The notes under the pieces: generated by a model
What the model saw: the letters and a program-made list of their open reading frames with translations, nothing else
Database searches by the model: none
Told to the model about the DNA's origin: nothing
Made by a program: the position numbers and the translations under genes
Assembly (NCBI GenBank): GCA_026874595.1
Contig: CM049309.1
Coordinates: 14,128,576 to 14,192,575 of the forward strand
Length of the DNA stretch: 64,000 nucleotides
Source: Sipunculus nudus
Lineage: Eukaryota; Annelida; Sipuncula; Golfingiida; Sipunculidae
Reading direction: 5' to 3'
Shown here: piece after piece, positions 48,053 through 60,599 of the stretch
How the letters are laid out: each line of letters starts with the position of its first letter
Position numbering within the stretch: the stretch's first letter is position 1

Positions 48053-48459
48053 TGTTAAAATTCACGAAGCATTTTGATAGTGACTGTTTAAATCTGAGAA
48101 AAACTATGAATGAAAAGTATGACCCAGATAATTAACAACAGGGTAGTATCAACCACAGGGTAGCTTTTCAGGTACATGTACTGTAGTTCAGAACTAAACA
48201 GCTCTGGTTCCATCCCTGCCGGTGCCTGAACAACTGAGGTAAAATGTGGAAACATCAGAGCAACCTCAGAGATCCAATCTAGTGTTTTTACAGTAAGTTA
48301 TGACTTTTGGATTATTCATAGCCCTGTGCATACAAAATATGAAATCCAAAATTACCTTCACTCCAATTCAATTGAGTGTGGCACAAAATGTCATGGATTG
48401 ACATGTCCTGAAAGGTACAGTTGCAATATTATTAAATGTGTATTAACTGACACTGTTTG
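48053..48459. other. No feature recognised
   Basis: Unique AT-rich DNA immediately after the E element. Confidence 0.3.
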
Positions 48460-48605
48460 TTCATTTGGGCTGGATACATAAGTTTCCAAGCAAAACTATC
48501 CCATCATACAGACTTTAACTATCTCCAATTCACCTGTTTCACATACAACTAGAGGTCTGATCTTGTGAGTGTGCGACAACTCCAAAACAAGGAAAAGAAA
48601 CATGA
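48460..48605 (+). repeat. Dispersed repeat, copy 2 (partner at 5950-6165)
   Basis: 'ttcatttgggctggatac' to 'agaggtctgatcttgtgag' and 'ccaaaacaaggaaaag' follow the order of the 5950 copy but lack its central insert. Confidence 0.5.
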
Positions 48606-49399
48606 AAGAAGAGTACAGAAAAAACACTGGATTGGAGCTTGAAAAAACTTATATTGTGAAGTTGTGTTTTACAGGCATGAGGTGTATGTGCCATGATAAT
48701 GTTTGGCACCACTGATTGTGCCATGTACATGTTAATTTCTACAGGATTATGCAAACAATTTTAGAATGCCACATTGGCAGACAGCATTAAATTTTAAGAG
48801 AAAATAGAAATTTCAAGTAATTTTAACATAACTGGTGAGTGTATGGGTCCCTTTAATAATAAGGGAAAAATAAATATCCAAACCAGCACTGGGCCATACT
48901 CCACCCCTCACTGAGATAATTCATTTTAGATCAAGGACACTGCCTCAAAAAGGAGCCATCAAAGGCAACATTCAGCTGCAGTTACCATTCTCTGCTGCAA
49001 GTATTACACAGAATACTTTGAAGTGTCCTTTATTGTATGAACTCCAGCTGAAGTGAAGTTATTTAGGACAAGATTTAACCATTAATATAATAAGAAGGAG
49101 GTATTTTTGGCACCTATTAGGCCAAGGTTCATTTAGCTTGAAGCAACTAATATGAAGCACAAGTACTATGATAAGAGAAATCTCTTTGAATTTCTTGTGA
49201 AAGTTCTCTTTCAAGAGTGTGCCACATGTTGTTGCTGTGATGCACATATGACTTGAGCTGCTGTGCTGTGTTGGCATTCTTTTGAAGCGCTGGCCTGTAA
49301 TCTGGCAGATCCTGAAGTCTCCCCTGGTGGAGTTTGAAACAAGTGTGATGACATCAATGCAGGTATTGTCACACACTTGCTGAAGCACCGCTTAAAGAA
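48606..49399. other. No gene recognised
   Basis: The minus-strand open frame 49059-49388 (109 codons) shows no family motif. Otherwise unique DNA. Confidence 0.3.
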
Positions 49400-50207
49400 C
49401 CACTTACTGTGTCATCTAATTACCAAGCTCGTTTGACTTGCTGAACAAAATGAATGAGCAGCTGAGAAAAAAACAGGGAAAGAGATGAAGAGAAAATACA
49501 AGAGAAATCCATATTCCTCAGCCAGCACCTCTTTTCACTCTATGAATACGATGTCAATTTGTTGACGAGCCTATTGAACAGAAAAGTAGTGTGTCAGGCC
49601 CACGGTTGGCCATCAACTCACGATGGCAACATGGAAATGTAATATTCCAGCCAATCAGAAGACAGGCATGGAAACATTCTTTCCTGCTATGTATAATGCA
49701 CGTAAGTGACAACAACAGACCATAAGGACAAATGGAGTGGCAGGCAGTGTGTAAATTGGCTATTGACTTGGTTTATTCTTATCTATACTTGGCACTACAA
49801 GCAGCTTTGCTGTCTCTTCAATTCAGGCCTATAGAATCTGTTTAGCCTGCCAATTGGTCAGGCAAATGATTTGAGTATCTGTGAATTTAAACTTCCATTT
49901 GCACTCCTACCAAGTGATTGATTTCCAGGCTTGTCCAATCAAATTAGGGCCTGCACACTAAATCAGATTTAGAGCCGAGGGTGTCTTCAGACTTTGCAAG
50001 AAAATACAGGAGTTTAGGGGCAATTGGACAATTATACTGCTTGTGAGTATTATGGTCGGCTGTCGAGCCTAGTAACAATTTCTTGGGAAGGGAGACCAAC
50101 TAGTCACAGTACTGTTTGGCTTCTGACGACAATAGTCAGCATGGTTAACTTTATTCTTCAATACACTGTGGTCAGTTATGGAGATTAGAATTGAACAAGA
50201 CATCAAG
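49400..50207 (+). other. Candidate conserved regulatory island, with a possible short first exon at its end
   Basis: It is a long balanced-composition stretch without repeats. Motifs include CCAATCAGA near 49653, AAGTGATTGATTTCC near 49912 (Pbx/Hox-like), CCAATTGGTCA near 49852 and AACAATTTCTTGG near 50075 (Sox-like). At the end, ATG GAG ATT AGA ... ATC AAG (50178-50207) runs directly into GTAAGA, a near-consensus splice donor. This could be a short coding first exon with the island as promoter, but ten codons prove nothing. No TATA box or CpG island is evident. Confidence 0.25.
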
Positions 50208-53200
50208 GTAAGAAGCTTTCACTTTTTCAAGTTACATTTACTTTATCAAACTTCTTATGTTATTAATACAGAGTAAATGTGAAGAACAAATATTAACTAA
50301 GCGACTGTTAAGGCAAACATATACAAATATTCTGAAATCTGTAATGACTTCTACACATCAAATAGGTTTTTTTTTCGCATACAAATAGTACTGTAAAATA
50401 AAACTGTCCAAATTTTCAGGGTTTTTTTTCAAAGGACTGAAATTCAACTAAAGTTTTTATTAAATTTAAAGAATAAGTTCATAATATTTAAAAAAATCTT
50501 AACAATTTATCAATACAAGGTTTGTTTGGTCTGTATGTTCCTCTTGTTAAAGAAAAAACATCAAATAATAAGAACTTTTTTTTCCACATGACTAAAAATT
50601 ATATAAGATTATTTAAAAACTTTCAGAAGACATAAATATCTGTGACACTACACAAAATGGAGAGAAAATATACGACTTCTATAGAATGGATAATTTTATC
50701 AATTTTACAATGTTTTTCATTTCATTTTATTTTTATATCATACAAATTAACTTATATTTATGGTAATTTCTGATTCTGCCACTGGACAAGATGGTAATCT
50801 TGGTGAATGTTACAAATATATTTCTTTTGATCCTGTATTTTATTAGGTGTTCTAATATTCTTATGACCCACTTCAACAGACACAAACATGCATCCAGTCC
50901 AGAAGGCACAGGTATATCTTCAACCTTCTAGCCGCAACCCCTGATAGAGAGATGTTTTGTATAAATTAACATTCTGTCAAAGACAACTTAACTGATAACA
51001 CTCCTCTTACAGACAGCATGCATATTTCATCTAATTTTCTGATTCCTGGCCTCTGGTAAATTAGTCCTATAACAGACAACTATAGAATCACATTATGTCT
51101 GACCATAGTAATCATCAAAAAGTCACCACTCAATTTCTTCCACACAGTATATTTAATCTTTCTCTGAGTCAGATATAGAAACTTAATCAGATATTTGTCA
51201 TAATCAACTTGATATTACTAGCTTTTATGATATTTTGCATTGTGGTAAGAAAAGTAAAAAACAGTATATAATTTTTGAGTTAGATATGAAAATCTTAATT
51301 AATTTAAAGTATTCTTGCAGATAAAGAGTGTCCAAGTTCAAAGGACCGTGGCACTCCTGATGTAAAAGCGAAGTCAAACTTTATTAGCATTCTTTAGGAA
51401 AAGCAATGTCAGATTTCTAAGGTTTTCTTGTATTCTTGATGGAGAAAAAATGATTCAGGAATTATTGAGGGGTAAAGCATCACAGTCCAGTCCTCCAACT
51501 AGTGCTGTCAAAAGAAAGCATATTCTAGATTTCCTTTCCAGATGATTTCTTTATCCCACAGTGATTTTCCCTAGTTGCAGCAATACCTTCATTTCAACTT
51601 ACAGAGACGTCTTGTCATATAGCTTTCATTAATTAAGATGTCAACAAAATGAGAATATCAATACATATAGTGAGCATGCCTGGTATTCTGTACACAGGTA
51701 GTGTGGTTTTAGATGCTATACTAACAATAAGAGTGAACACTGAATGCTTGACAGCCATTGTGGCTTGTTTTGTCTCATCAGTCCTCCTTATGGTGACATG
51801 ACTTTGCCTGGAGTTCTAAATAATTCAGCTTAAGTACAACACTGTCAAGCCCCTCTGTCACACAGCTTCAGGGGCTTCTCTGCCTCATGTTCATGTTCCT
51901 GTTAGTCTATACACAGTATACCTTAAAAACCTGTTTGAACTTTTGATTTGTTCTGCATGAAACTTACAGGTATTACTTTTATTACTTACTCAGCCCTTTT
52001 CTGTCAGTTCTTTTAACTGCAGGAAATGAAACTTATGGTTAAAGAAAACAGTAAATGTTTGAACATTTTGCCTCTGCACAATAAAATGGATCTATAACAC
52101 TGATTGTACAATGCAATCGCAGATATCACTTGACTGGAAATAATTCAGATAAATATTGATATCTTAACACTAATGTTTAACCATGAGTTGGAAATCTTGA
52201 CCAGTATTAAATTCATAGGATCAAAATCCCACTTCTGACACCATGTTTTGGTATACCATTACATCTCAATGCAATTTATATAACTGTTATAATAATGCTT
52301 CTGAGAACTACTGAAAAATTAAACTGATCTAGAGATGAAGCATCCAGACATTTCAGTTGCCTTTTTTATTATAATATGGGTGCTCGTATGCAATTAAAAG
52401 TATAAAATGCTCATACTGTATTTTATTTAATCACAGATCAGTATCAGCAGATGAAGATAGTCAGATACTGACCTAACTAAGATTGCATGGCTTCATAAAA
52501 TATTCATAATCATTTTCAATTTTAATAAGAATTTTTCAGATGAAAACAATACCATGGTACACAGGTCCTCAGATGGGTATATCAGATTATTTTTTCTGAC
52601 CTTCACAATAGGGGACTACACTATATTACTGCTCAGAACTGCCCAATTCATCTTTGCCCTGAGCCAGAAACGAGACTTTCCAGGCAAAAAGGATTATGAT
52701 GTTTATGGCATAATTAGGCTATTTACCCCCAATGAAGGTTCTCATTTGTGTCATCTATTCTGATGAATTTGTGAAAGGCCGACCACCAGATACATCATAT
52801 CTGCTGAACTATACCCGCAGAGTCTCTGACTGTGGACTGGTGGGCACCTTGCTGCGCACTCCACTGTCATCTAAACAAATAAACTCATTAATCTTCATCC
52901 CAATGGGAGGCTCCAGACAGACCTGGAATATGACATTCGCAGCCAAAACAGACGTTTCAAACGCCAAAGAATTCATCTAATTGCATGCCAGTCATCAACA
53001 TCACGAACATACAGGAAAAATGCCTGGTTTTAAAATTTCCAATTCAGAGATGAGAAGGGAAAAGCTCATCTTTCATTTTTTATGAGATATAAATGGAAAA
53101 GGAAATTGCCCTCTTCTATCTAATTCTGATAAATTGATAAAAAATTGTTGCTCTATAATTTTTCATTCATCTTTTTCATGGTTGTAAGAGTGATTGTAAA

Positions 53201-53335
53201 AAGTCTCACAAGAACAAAATCCTGTGGAATATAATTTTTTTTATTGGTATTTAATTAGTGTTACAGATAGGACTGAGAGGATTCTTAAATGAATATCACA
53301 TATCATTTGTATTAAAATAGGATGACTTTTTTTAG
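50208..53335. other. No gene recognised
   Basis: Mostly AT-rich unique DNA. 51740-51910 is more balanced ('ccattgtggcttgttttgtc', 'cagcttcaggggcttctctg') and could be another short island. The open frames at 52554-52980 are unrecognised. Confidence 0.3.
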
Positions 53336-53571
53336 GAATTCATCTTTTCTTTAAATATGACAGCTAGGGTACGCTCAGCAGAAATCTTTCTCCTCCAAAT
53401 ATTAGAGTCAACTGATTGTGTCAGAGTGGTAGAACTAGACATACTAAAAACTGCAGAGAAAATCTCAATGAGTAAACAAAACAACAACCATACTGTAGTT
53501 ACAACATGTAACATGCATGGAAACACAACACAGTTTGGTGATACTGGAAGTGCTTTACAGGCTGGGGCCCA
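53336..53571 (+). other. Exon-like open stretch, unverified
   Basis: A pyrimidine run and AG (GACTTTTTTTAG, ending 53335) precede 236 bases with one frame fully open, followed by GTAAGTG at 53572, an excellent donor. The translation is polar, with an Asn-rich KQNNNH run and no domain I recognise. Stretches of this kind occur by chance in 64 kb of AT-rich DNA. The frame starts at 53336 and would exit in phase 2. Confidence 0.15.
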
Positions 53572-54247
53572 GTAAGTGACTAAAATAGATGGGCTGGTAC
53601 ATCTGAGACCAATACATAATTTTGTGTGTCATGGAGTATATATTACTGTTTTAGTATAGTTATGTACACATACATCACATGGTTTTATCAAACCTCTTCC
53701 TAGAAGTCCACAGTAAATAATAATGGTCACCACAGCAATGGGATTTACACATTTGGTTTGTTCATTGACATGTTTTCTTATGTGCAAATTTCTCACTCAG
53801 AACATAATATTAAGCATACATCAATATCATTATAATAGTATGGATATACAATACTGCTGTGTAGTTTTTAGTATGATTGCCATCATGACTTGCAGTTGGC
53901 CCTACCGGTCCAATCTTATGGCCTGCAGAGTCAATCATTTATTCAGGACTAGTAAATTTACAGCACAGTGTGTGAAAAAAAAAAACACAATTTAAATCCT
54001 ACAAGATATCTAAAACAGGTGTGACAGGAGTACATTAAATCAAAATATTAAACTTAAAATAAAAATAGTTTGTTGGCTATGAAATGCTTGTCAAAAAGAT
54101 ACATGAATGATATCTGTAGTCATGTGAGAGGTTTTAACTCATTAGTATTAAATTATTTAGTCATTTTACTGCTAATCAGCTATATCATGGCAAAACTTAG
54201 TGCAATAAAACAATTAATAAAAACATTACATATTTATGAATGACTTT

Positions 54248-54297
54248 ATATATATATATACACACACACATATATATATATAAATATATATAAATAT
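54248..54297. repeat. Compound TA/CA microsatellite
   Basis: TATATATATATATA, then CACACACACA, then TATATATATATAAATATATATAAATATA. Confidence 0.95.
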
Positions 54298-54529
54298 AAT
54301 GCCTGAAACTAGGCATAAAGTTTTTTTTTATTTATTTCACATTTTATTGTTTAACATGCTGTTTCAAAGCTTCATCAATATTTTTATATGATAAAAACAA
54401 AGTATTTGTAACCTTATAAGATCCTGAGTGTAATACTGCTAGTTTTTATCCAGTAGATATCATGACTCAAATGCATTCCCTTTTTTCAATTTTTCTACTA
54501 TATAATGAAATATTCCTGACCGCAGGAGA

Positions 54530-54990
54530 AATATGATACAACATTATGGCTGTTTATTAATCCTTTGGCTGATCTCGGTGGCTTGGGAACCTTTTTACAA
54601 TTGCGGCACTGGCAGCTTCAAAGAGATGCGTGCAGGGAAACAGTTACGTGTAAAGCTGGGTGTGAAATGAGGGAGGGAGGAGGGCTGGTGTGACATGTTT
54701 GGTGTGCAGCATCTGCCATAATGAACGCCATGGGACTGATCAATCATGCATTCATTAGGCTGAGTGACTTACGGATCTCTCGAGGCCTGACAGCATTCCC
54801 TCACCTGGAAGGGCGCCCTGTACATTATTAACCATTATTGCTATTACTCCATTCAGAGTGACCACTTTTATCAGTGTTGGATGGTTATGCTGGTGATTTT
54901 ATTAACTCTCCGCCACACATAAGCTAATTGTGTTTAATAAAAATAACCTCATGGAAACTTCCATTTCAGCTGCAGGTATATTCAGACAGG
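54530..54990. other. Strongest candidate conserved regulatory island
   Basis: A sharply bounded stretch of balanced composition between AT-rich flanks, with no open frame and no repeat. It has TTTATTAATCCTTTGG (54553), ACTGATCAATCATGCATTCATTAGG (around 54735-54760, Pbx/Hox/POU-like), TACATTATTAACCATTATTGC (54820) and AAGCTAATTGTG (54921). The patches GAGGGAGGGAGGAGGG and GAAGGGCGCCCTGTAC (a palindromic GGGCGCCC) are unusual locally. Developmental enhancers in gene-poor animal DNA look like this, but cross-species conservation is the only real test. Confidence 0.35.
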
Positions 54991-55006
54991 TGCTCTTAAC
55001 AATAAA

Positions 55007-55190
55007 ATATTGTAAAACCCCACCTAATGACCACTTCATTCCAGTGACCACCCCAAAATCATAACAACCTTTTCAAAGTCCCAATTCTTTTTCTCTCTTC
55101 ATATCAGACCTCTCTTAGACAATAACTTTGAAACTGTGCACACTTTATTTAGGTCCTGTTTGGTGGTTGTAAATTCAAGGTTTCACTGTA
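55007..55190. mobile_element. Small inverted-repeat element
   Basis: The left end TATTGTAAAACCCCACCTAA and TGACCACTT mirrors the right end, whose complement reads TACAGTGAAACCTTGAATTT and ACAACCACC, an imperfect inverted repeat of about 28 bases. The left end at 28574 is the same family. The GACCAC-rich ends resemble a type of short palindromic element I associate with bivalve genomes; that association is from memory. Confidence 0.55.
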
Positions 55191-56029
55191 TAAATCCAAG
55201 GGGGCCTTACAGGAGCTTCAGATTTATGTGGCATTATTGTGCAGCTGGTGAAAATGTCTCGCCATATCTCAACAGATCTGGGCCAAGGTACTTTGAAAAT
55301 ATCCTGGCTCACATTCAGTGTATTTATTTAGTTAGTAATTTTTATCTCAATAAAACTATTTTCTTGTTTGGTACATCCTCCCCAAGAGACCTTGATCTGA
55401 AGTTGTCTTGGCTCAGATCCAAAATATTTGGTCCCTGAGGCTTAAGTTATTTAAACTTATTTTCCTGTCAACATTTAAAAAGCTATCAGAACCACTGTAA
55501 CCTATGCAGCACCTGTAACTTAGCACTGGCAAAATGTTAAAATAAGAATGTTAAATATAAAAAGACATAAATATAAAGAAAAATGATTAATTAAAAAAAA
55601 AGAATCTAGGCTTTTTTTGTATATATCCATTACTTTATCTAAAGGTTGAAAGTGTTAACATTTTTTTATTCCTGGGATGTCAGCTATGAAGTAAACACAC
55701 AGATATGCGTCATGTACTTGAAAACACAAGTTTCTTAGAAATCTAACAAAAAGGATGGAAGCTTGAAATGTAACAAAGAGCGAGGAATATGAAAACATCA
55801 AGGTATAAGGAAGATCTCTCTGTGAATCTTCTTATCTCAGTCAATGTTATTTCACTCTGACAGTGCCGTGGGAGTGACTGGGGTTTTCACCATTGATTTC
55901 AATTTGGAGATTTTGATTAGGTCTTGGGATACAAGAGCGTCCCTGTGTTTGATTTCTCATTTTCTGACAGACATCAGGTAAAAAGAGCTCCCATGTGGTT
56001 TCATAAGGTTTCTGTGGACAAACTTTGTT

Positions 56030-56160
56030 GTATTTCTCTGGAGCGTTCGATATAATCATCAAATGAAACTGACCCCTTTCAAGGTGGTATCAGCGTTGTA
56101 TGTACTGACACTTCTAAACTCCTGGTCTCAACTGAAGTTGATTTGGAAATAGTCCTTATT
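56030..56160 (+). repeat. Local duplicate, copy 1
   Basis: 'ttgttgtatttctctggagc', then 'atcatcaaatgaaactgacc', 'cctttcaaggtggtatcag' and 'gaaatagtccttatttctta' correspond in order to 57803-57935. Confidence 0.6.
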
Positions 56161-57802
56161 TCTTATCTTTCTATATACATTTCTTTTTCATTTTTAGTGG
56201 GGTAAGTACCTCTATTTTGTATTAAGTAAATTCTTAACAAGAGTACCTTTTTATTAGTATCTGATGTGGGTGTGTCACCTTGTCAACTTCAGCTGCATAA
56301 TCTCTGGTATCACCCTGGACAAGCCATCCCTGAATCAGACATCTCATACTTTATTGCTGCTTCCTTCTGCAGAAACCAGGTTTTCACAGACCCTGTCATC
56401 TGTGGTCTCTTAATTAAAACAAAAATAACCCATCCCCTGATTACAACTGGGGCTATCCATGAAAACATAACTCAGTACGCATATATTGGACAGGTAAACC
56501 TAACTTAGGTTGTGATACAAGCCATACAGGGAATGTTTTGCAATGGTCACCCATCCTGTTGTATTGATAAGGTGATAAACAGCTGATAATCATAATATTT
56601 GGCTTAGAATGATGGTTTAACTCAAAAGAATACATGTTAACTCACAAACCAAACTGCAAATCGGTCTCTATGGTAATGAGTCATTTTCTATAACCTGTAC
56701 AAGTTGGCTGCTGTCCAGTAACCCATGCAAGCCATGTAGTCATCAGATCAGGAATTCAATAAACATGCAATGGGATTTACCAATGTGCTGAGGTAAAACC
56801 AATTTTTTTTTCACACATGGTAGATGTTGCTAAAAGTATACTAAAAAGCTAAAGATTTGTCTGGTATATCTAAAAATATTAATTTGCATCCTCATAGAGC
56901 CTTACATCGCGGTCCTTGATGCAAGATGTAAATGGAGGCACTTTGCACTCTGAAGGTGGTCATACTCTCTAATGTCAGAGGGCCAAAATGGCGCTAGACT
57001 GGGGCACGACTGATACCATACACCTAACTTGATGAGGATGTCCCTAATCACTTTCAGGTTCTAGTAGGAAGTCCAGCATGGGTAGAAACCTGCCACAGTC
57101 AGAGACCAATCATCTGCTGTCAGTGAGTTGGCATGATCAGCTGCTCTGAGTGGTACACATTTCTTTTCAGGGGTGAGGCATGGTTCAAGTACTATGGTAG
57201 ACCTTAACAGATAACCAGTTAAAGGAATCTCCACACACTGCGCAGAATCAGACTTCTAATAGTAGGACTGCTGGAGAGGGTTTATGGGCTTTTGAATCTA
57301 CAGCCCACAAACTGAGCATAATTGGACTCACAAGAGTATGACTCTGTTGTTATGAATAAGTAATATTTTTTAACGTGTGAAATGTAAACAGAAGGCGTTT
57401 CCATGAAATGTAACAGATTTTCAATTTGAAGTTTGACAGATGAGATGAGTAGTCTTGGCCATCCCACAGTGCCCAATAGGAAGAGTTTTGTTTTGAGTAG
57501 ATCTAAACAACCTCTGGTGGAAGGGTGGAATCTCCAAAGAACATGGTTTAAATGGTGAAAATTCAAACCTACTTGCTTTGATAACACAAAAACAGGCTAT
57601 GGAATTTAAATGATGGCAAAGCATCATATACAGAAGTCTTATACTTTAGTTAACTATATCCTTGTCTACCTGGCTATTCACAACACTTTCATTATAGAAA
57701 CCAAAACCATAAGACGCATAGTTTAACTGTAGTATAAAAGTAAACTGCATGTGATTAAAATTTACCAATGTATTGTGATTTAACTCATACAGACTCATAA
57801 AA

Positions 57803-57935
57803 CCTTGTTGTATTTCTTGAGCTTTTTCAAATCAGGATCAAATGAAACTGATCCCTCTAAAGGTAGGATCAGTACCTTATTTGTTGTTTATCCTGAACTG
57901 CCTTTGTTTCAAAATAAGTCCATATAAGTCTTACC
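57803..57935 (+). repeat. Local duplicate, copy 2
   Basis: 'ttgttgtatttcttgagctt', 'atcaggatcaaatgaaactgatcc', 'ctctaaaggtaggatcag' and 'aaaataagtccatataagtctta' match 56030-56160 with moderate divergence. Confidence 0.6.
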
Positions 57936-58714
57936 TTACAAAAATAGTAATTTTCTTTAGATGTGTCTTTTTTCAATAGTCAGTGAAGAAGTGCTCTCAG
58001 TTTGTTTTTGTATTTTTATTTACTCTAAGTGATTTCTGTCTTTATTCATGAGCCTTTCATGGCTTCTTTTGAGTGAAAAAAGGCAGCAGTCATAATATGA
58101 AATCATTAAATTATGATACAATACATTATTCAAGCCATGTCATCTTCAAAACTAAGGTAAAATTTGCAAAATATATATTTTTCTCATGACAAAATTTTAC
58201 AGGAACTGCACATAAAATAAAGTAATAATTTTCATTCCTGCTGATTATATACTTTTTTCTGGTTTTCCTTTGGAAGAAAGTGTTTGGATAAGTTTTCTGT
58301 AAGGGGAAAAAGCAGACAGTTATATTGGGAAGGAGTATAAATCCAGACAGCATAAGATATCAGGGATCATTCATTATAATATATGACTCCCTCCCTCCTT
58401 GTCGAGTAGTGTTATATATACAAGTGAAGATCACAACCCACTGATTATTAAATATATATTATAAATGATCCCAGATGAAAACATTCCACCATGTTATGGC
58501 TGGTTGCTGAGAGATTTGTTTGAAGATCTTCATATGTGCAAAAAATAAAACATCGAAGGTCACAGCATGTATAAACCATTCTGAAAACTGTTTGACATAT
58601 ATCAGTGTTGTACAGAAGAAGCCCTGATGAAGTCAAGACGTAATCTTAATGTGACAGTGTTATCTGCAGGATTATAATGCTTTAGAATTAAACCTGTCTA
58701 ACAAACATCTATGT

Positions 58715-59060
58715 GAAAAACTGCTCCTGTAGTGCAGGAATGGAGCACAGGGCTCAAAGCAGGGAGATCATGAGTTCAAACCTAAGCCCAGAGTGAGTAC
58801 TCCGCAGGCTTAATGGGGAGACTATGCCAGACAGTTGTGTTTCACTAATAAGTGGGTGTGCCTTAAACTGCCTTTACTGGGGTTCCTCTGTGTTATGACC
58901 CAGCAATGGGGATGACACACACCCAAAACAGGAGTGGTACACCGAGCCTGGTTGACACCAGAGTTATTGTGTGTTACAGTCCAAAACTGAAATGGATTTC
59001 TGCAGTTGCACATAGTACTTAATTAAGCAAGCATTAAAAAACGGAGGCAGTTACCTCCAC
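58715..59060 (+). mobile_element. Palindrome-tailed SINE, copy 3 (uninterrupted)
   Basis: The tRNA-like head has 'tgtagtgcaggaatgg' as A box and GAGTTCAAACCT as B box (about 58773-58784). The body is shared with copies 1 and 2 in reverse orientation. It ends in GGAGGCAGTTACCTCC (59043-59058). This copy is continuous across 'gcacatagtacttaattaag', the place where copy 1 is split, and so serves as the empty-site reference. Two short minus-strand frames here are incidental. Confidence 0.8.
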
Positions 59061-59470
59061 CAAAATTAAAATATAGCTGCTTTTAAAAAGTTCTGTTCGG
59101 ACATCTTAACATGACACTGTAACATGCATGGTAACAGACTGGGGCTGGTGGCAGGACAAATTACACGTTCCCCACGGCCTCCTAAATGCTTCCCCAGTGT
59201 GCCATAAGGTAAAGATAAGTGTTCACGAGGAGCTGTCAGACATGTGACCTGGAATATCTGGTTTGTTCTTAAATGTTTCCAGACCATTTACTAGACGCCC
59301 ACAAGGAGAAACCTCAACACTGTGACGCATGAACTTTCAGAGTCTTGTATCTTCCTGATGTGCGTATGGGGAATACATACTGCATGTTCTAGATCTCCAT
59401 GACAACAGACAGTGGAGGGGTTTTTGGGTCTTTGACAGTTTTCTTGGCAGTTCAAAGAAAGGTTACATAC
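59061..59470. other. Candidate conserved non-coding island
   Basis: Balanced composition with 'acgttccccacggcctccta', 'ggtaaagataagtgttcacg' and 'ccacaaggagaaacctc', no repeat partner and no convincing frame. Weak evidence only. Confidence 0.2.
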
Positions 59471-59578
59471 TGGTAGTTAGATCTGTATACAATGGATTGA
59501 AATGAATAAAAAAATCTTTACAGGCTATAAATTTAATATTTAATATATTCCATAAGTGAATCATATAAACTTAAGATT

Positions 59579-60520
59579 AACATGGCCTACAGGCCTAATG
59601 CGAACCTGTGCACTGGGAAATACACCAGGTATAATGCTTCAATGCTGGACCATGACTTCTCATGTATATGATCAATGCAGGTACTAAACATTTTGAATAA
59701 GAAACAATTACACAAACATCACTCCTGAAATTCTGGCATGGGTGCACACAACACAACTAGGGACCCATGGGTCTCAACACTCAGTTGAATTTGTCTATAA
59801 GGATATTTTGAAAGAAATTTTTCAGAATGACAGTCCTGTGACCTTAACCAATGACCTTGTAACCAAAAATCTTAGAACCCAATATCCTTAAACTTGCAGC
59901 ATTAGGATTATTGTAACAATCTTTCAAAAAGTGACCTTGACCTCTGACCAGATAACCTCAAATTCTACAGGTTTCCTCACTTTGGGCAAGTAAGCCATGT
60001 GTGAACTTTGGAAAGTTCAGGCTGAAAAGTTTGATTTACAGTGCATCCACAATCTTTTTAAAGATGTGGCTTCTGTGACCTTCACTTTAGATCGCTGGAC
60101 CCTGAAAATCAAAATGAATTGACATATGTAGTTGGTCATTATTAAATCAAGTTTGAAGCCAGTCTGTCTATCCAAAGCAGAATTATCATCCATAAACTAA
60201 TTTAGTTAATGGATGAGCCTTGTGACCTTGACCTTTGACCTATGACCCAAAAATCAAATAGAATCTTCCCCTAGTGGCAGGTTCGCAATATCTTGAAGAT
60301 GGAAGGTTTGCGATGAAAAGTTAGGCTTCAAATGCATACACATTCCTTAGTGGTAGGCCATTTATAAGTTAAGTTTGAAACCAATATATCAAACTTAACT
60401 GGAGTTATCATCTGCATACTAATTTGTGTGGATGGACGGATTGACAGACAGACAGACATACAAACAGACCGACTGACAGACAGGGTGATTAGTATAGGGC
60501 ATGCACTTGTGATCAATAAA
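59579..60520 (+). repeat. Family B element, copy 2
   Basis: Nearly identical to 42129-42900 over its first 770 bases, including the GGCCTACAGGCCT start and the E-like word near 59755. At 60348 it switches to a tail not seen in copy 1: 'aactggagttatcatctgca', a GACAGACAGACA run (60430-60484) and 'tagtatagggcatgc', as in family C at 22590-22680. 60219-60246 carries four TGACC-type half-sites in a row. Confidence 0.8.
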
Positions 60521-60599
60521 CACACCAGGTTTTGGGACACCAGATGTATTGACAGCTGAGAAACTGACCTGATTGTTGTCATTTTATAGTAAATAAATA

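Larger units (their letters stand above)
55191..58714. other. No gene recognised
   Basis: AT-rich unique DNA apart from the repeat pair annotated separately. A balanced patch at 56900-57180 contains CCAAAATGGCGCTAGA and GACCAATCA. The open frames 56266-56508 and 57282-57627 show no known domain. Confidence 0.3.

Noticed and set aside
52554-52980. Two overlapping frames that could be exons
   Set aside because: No conserved motif, no convincing splice sites at the edges, and ordinary composition.
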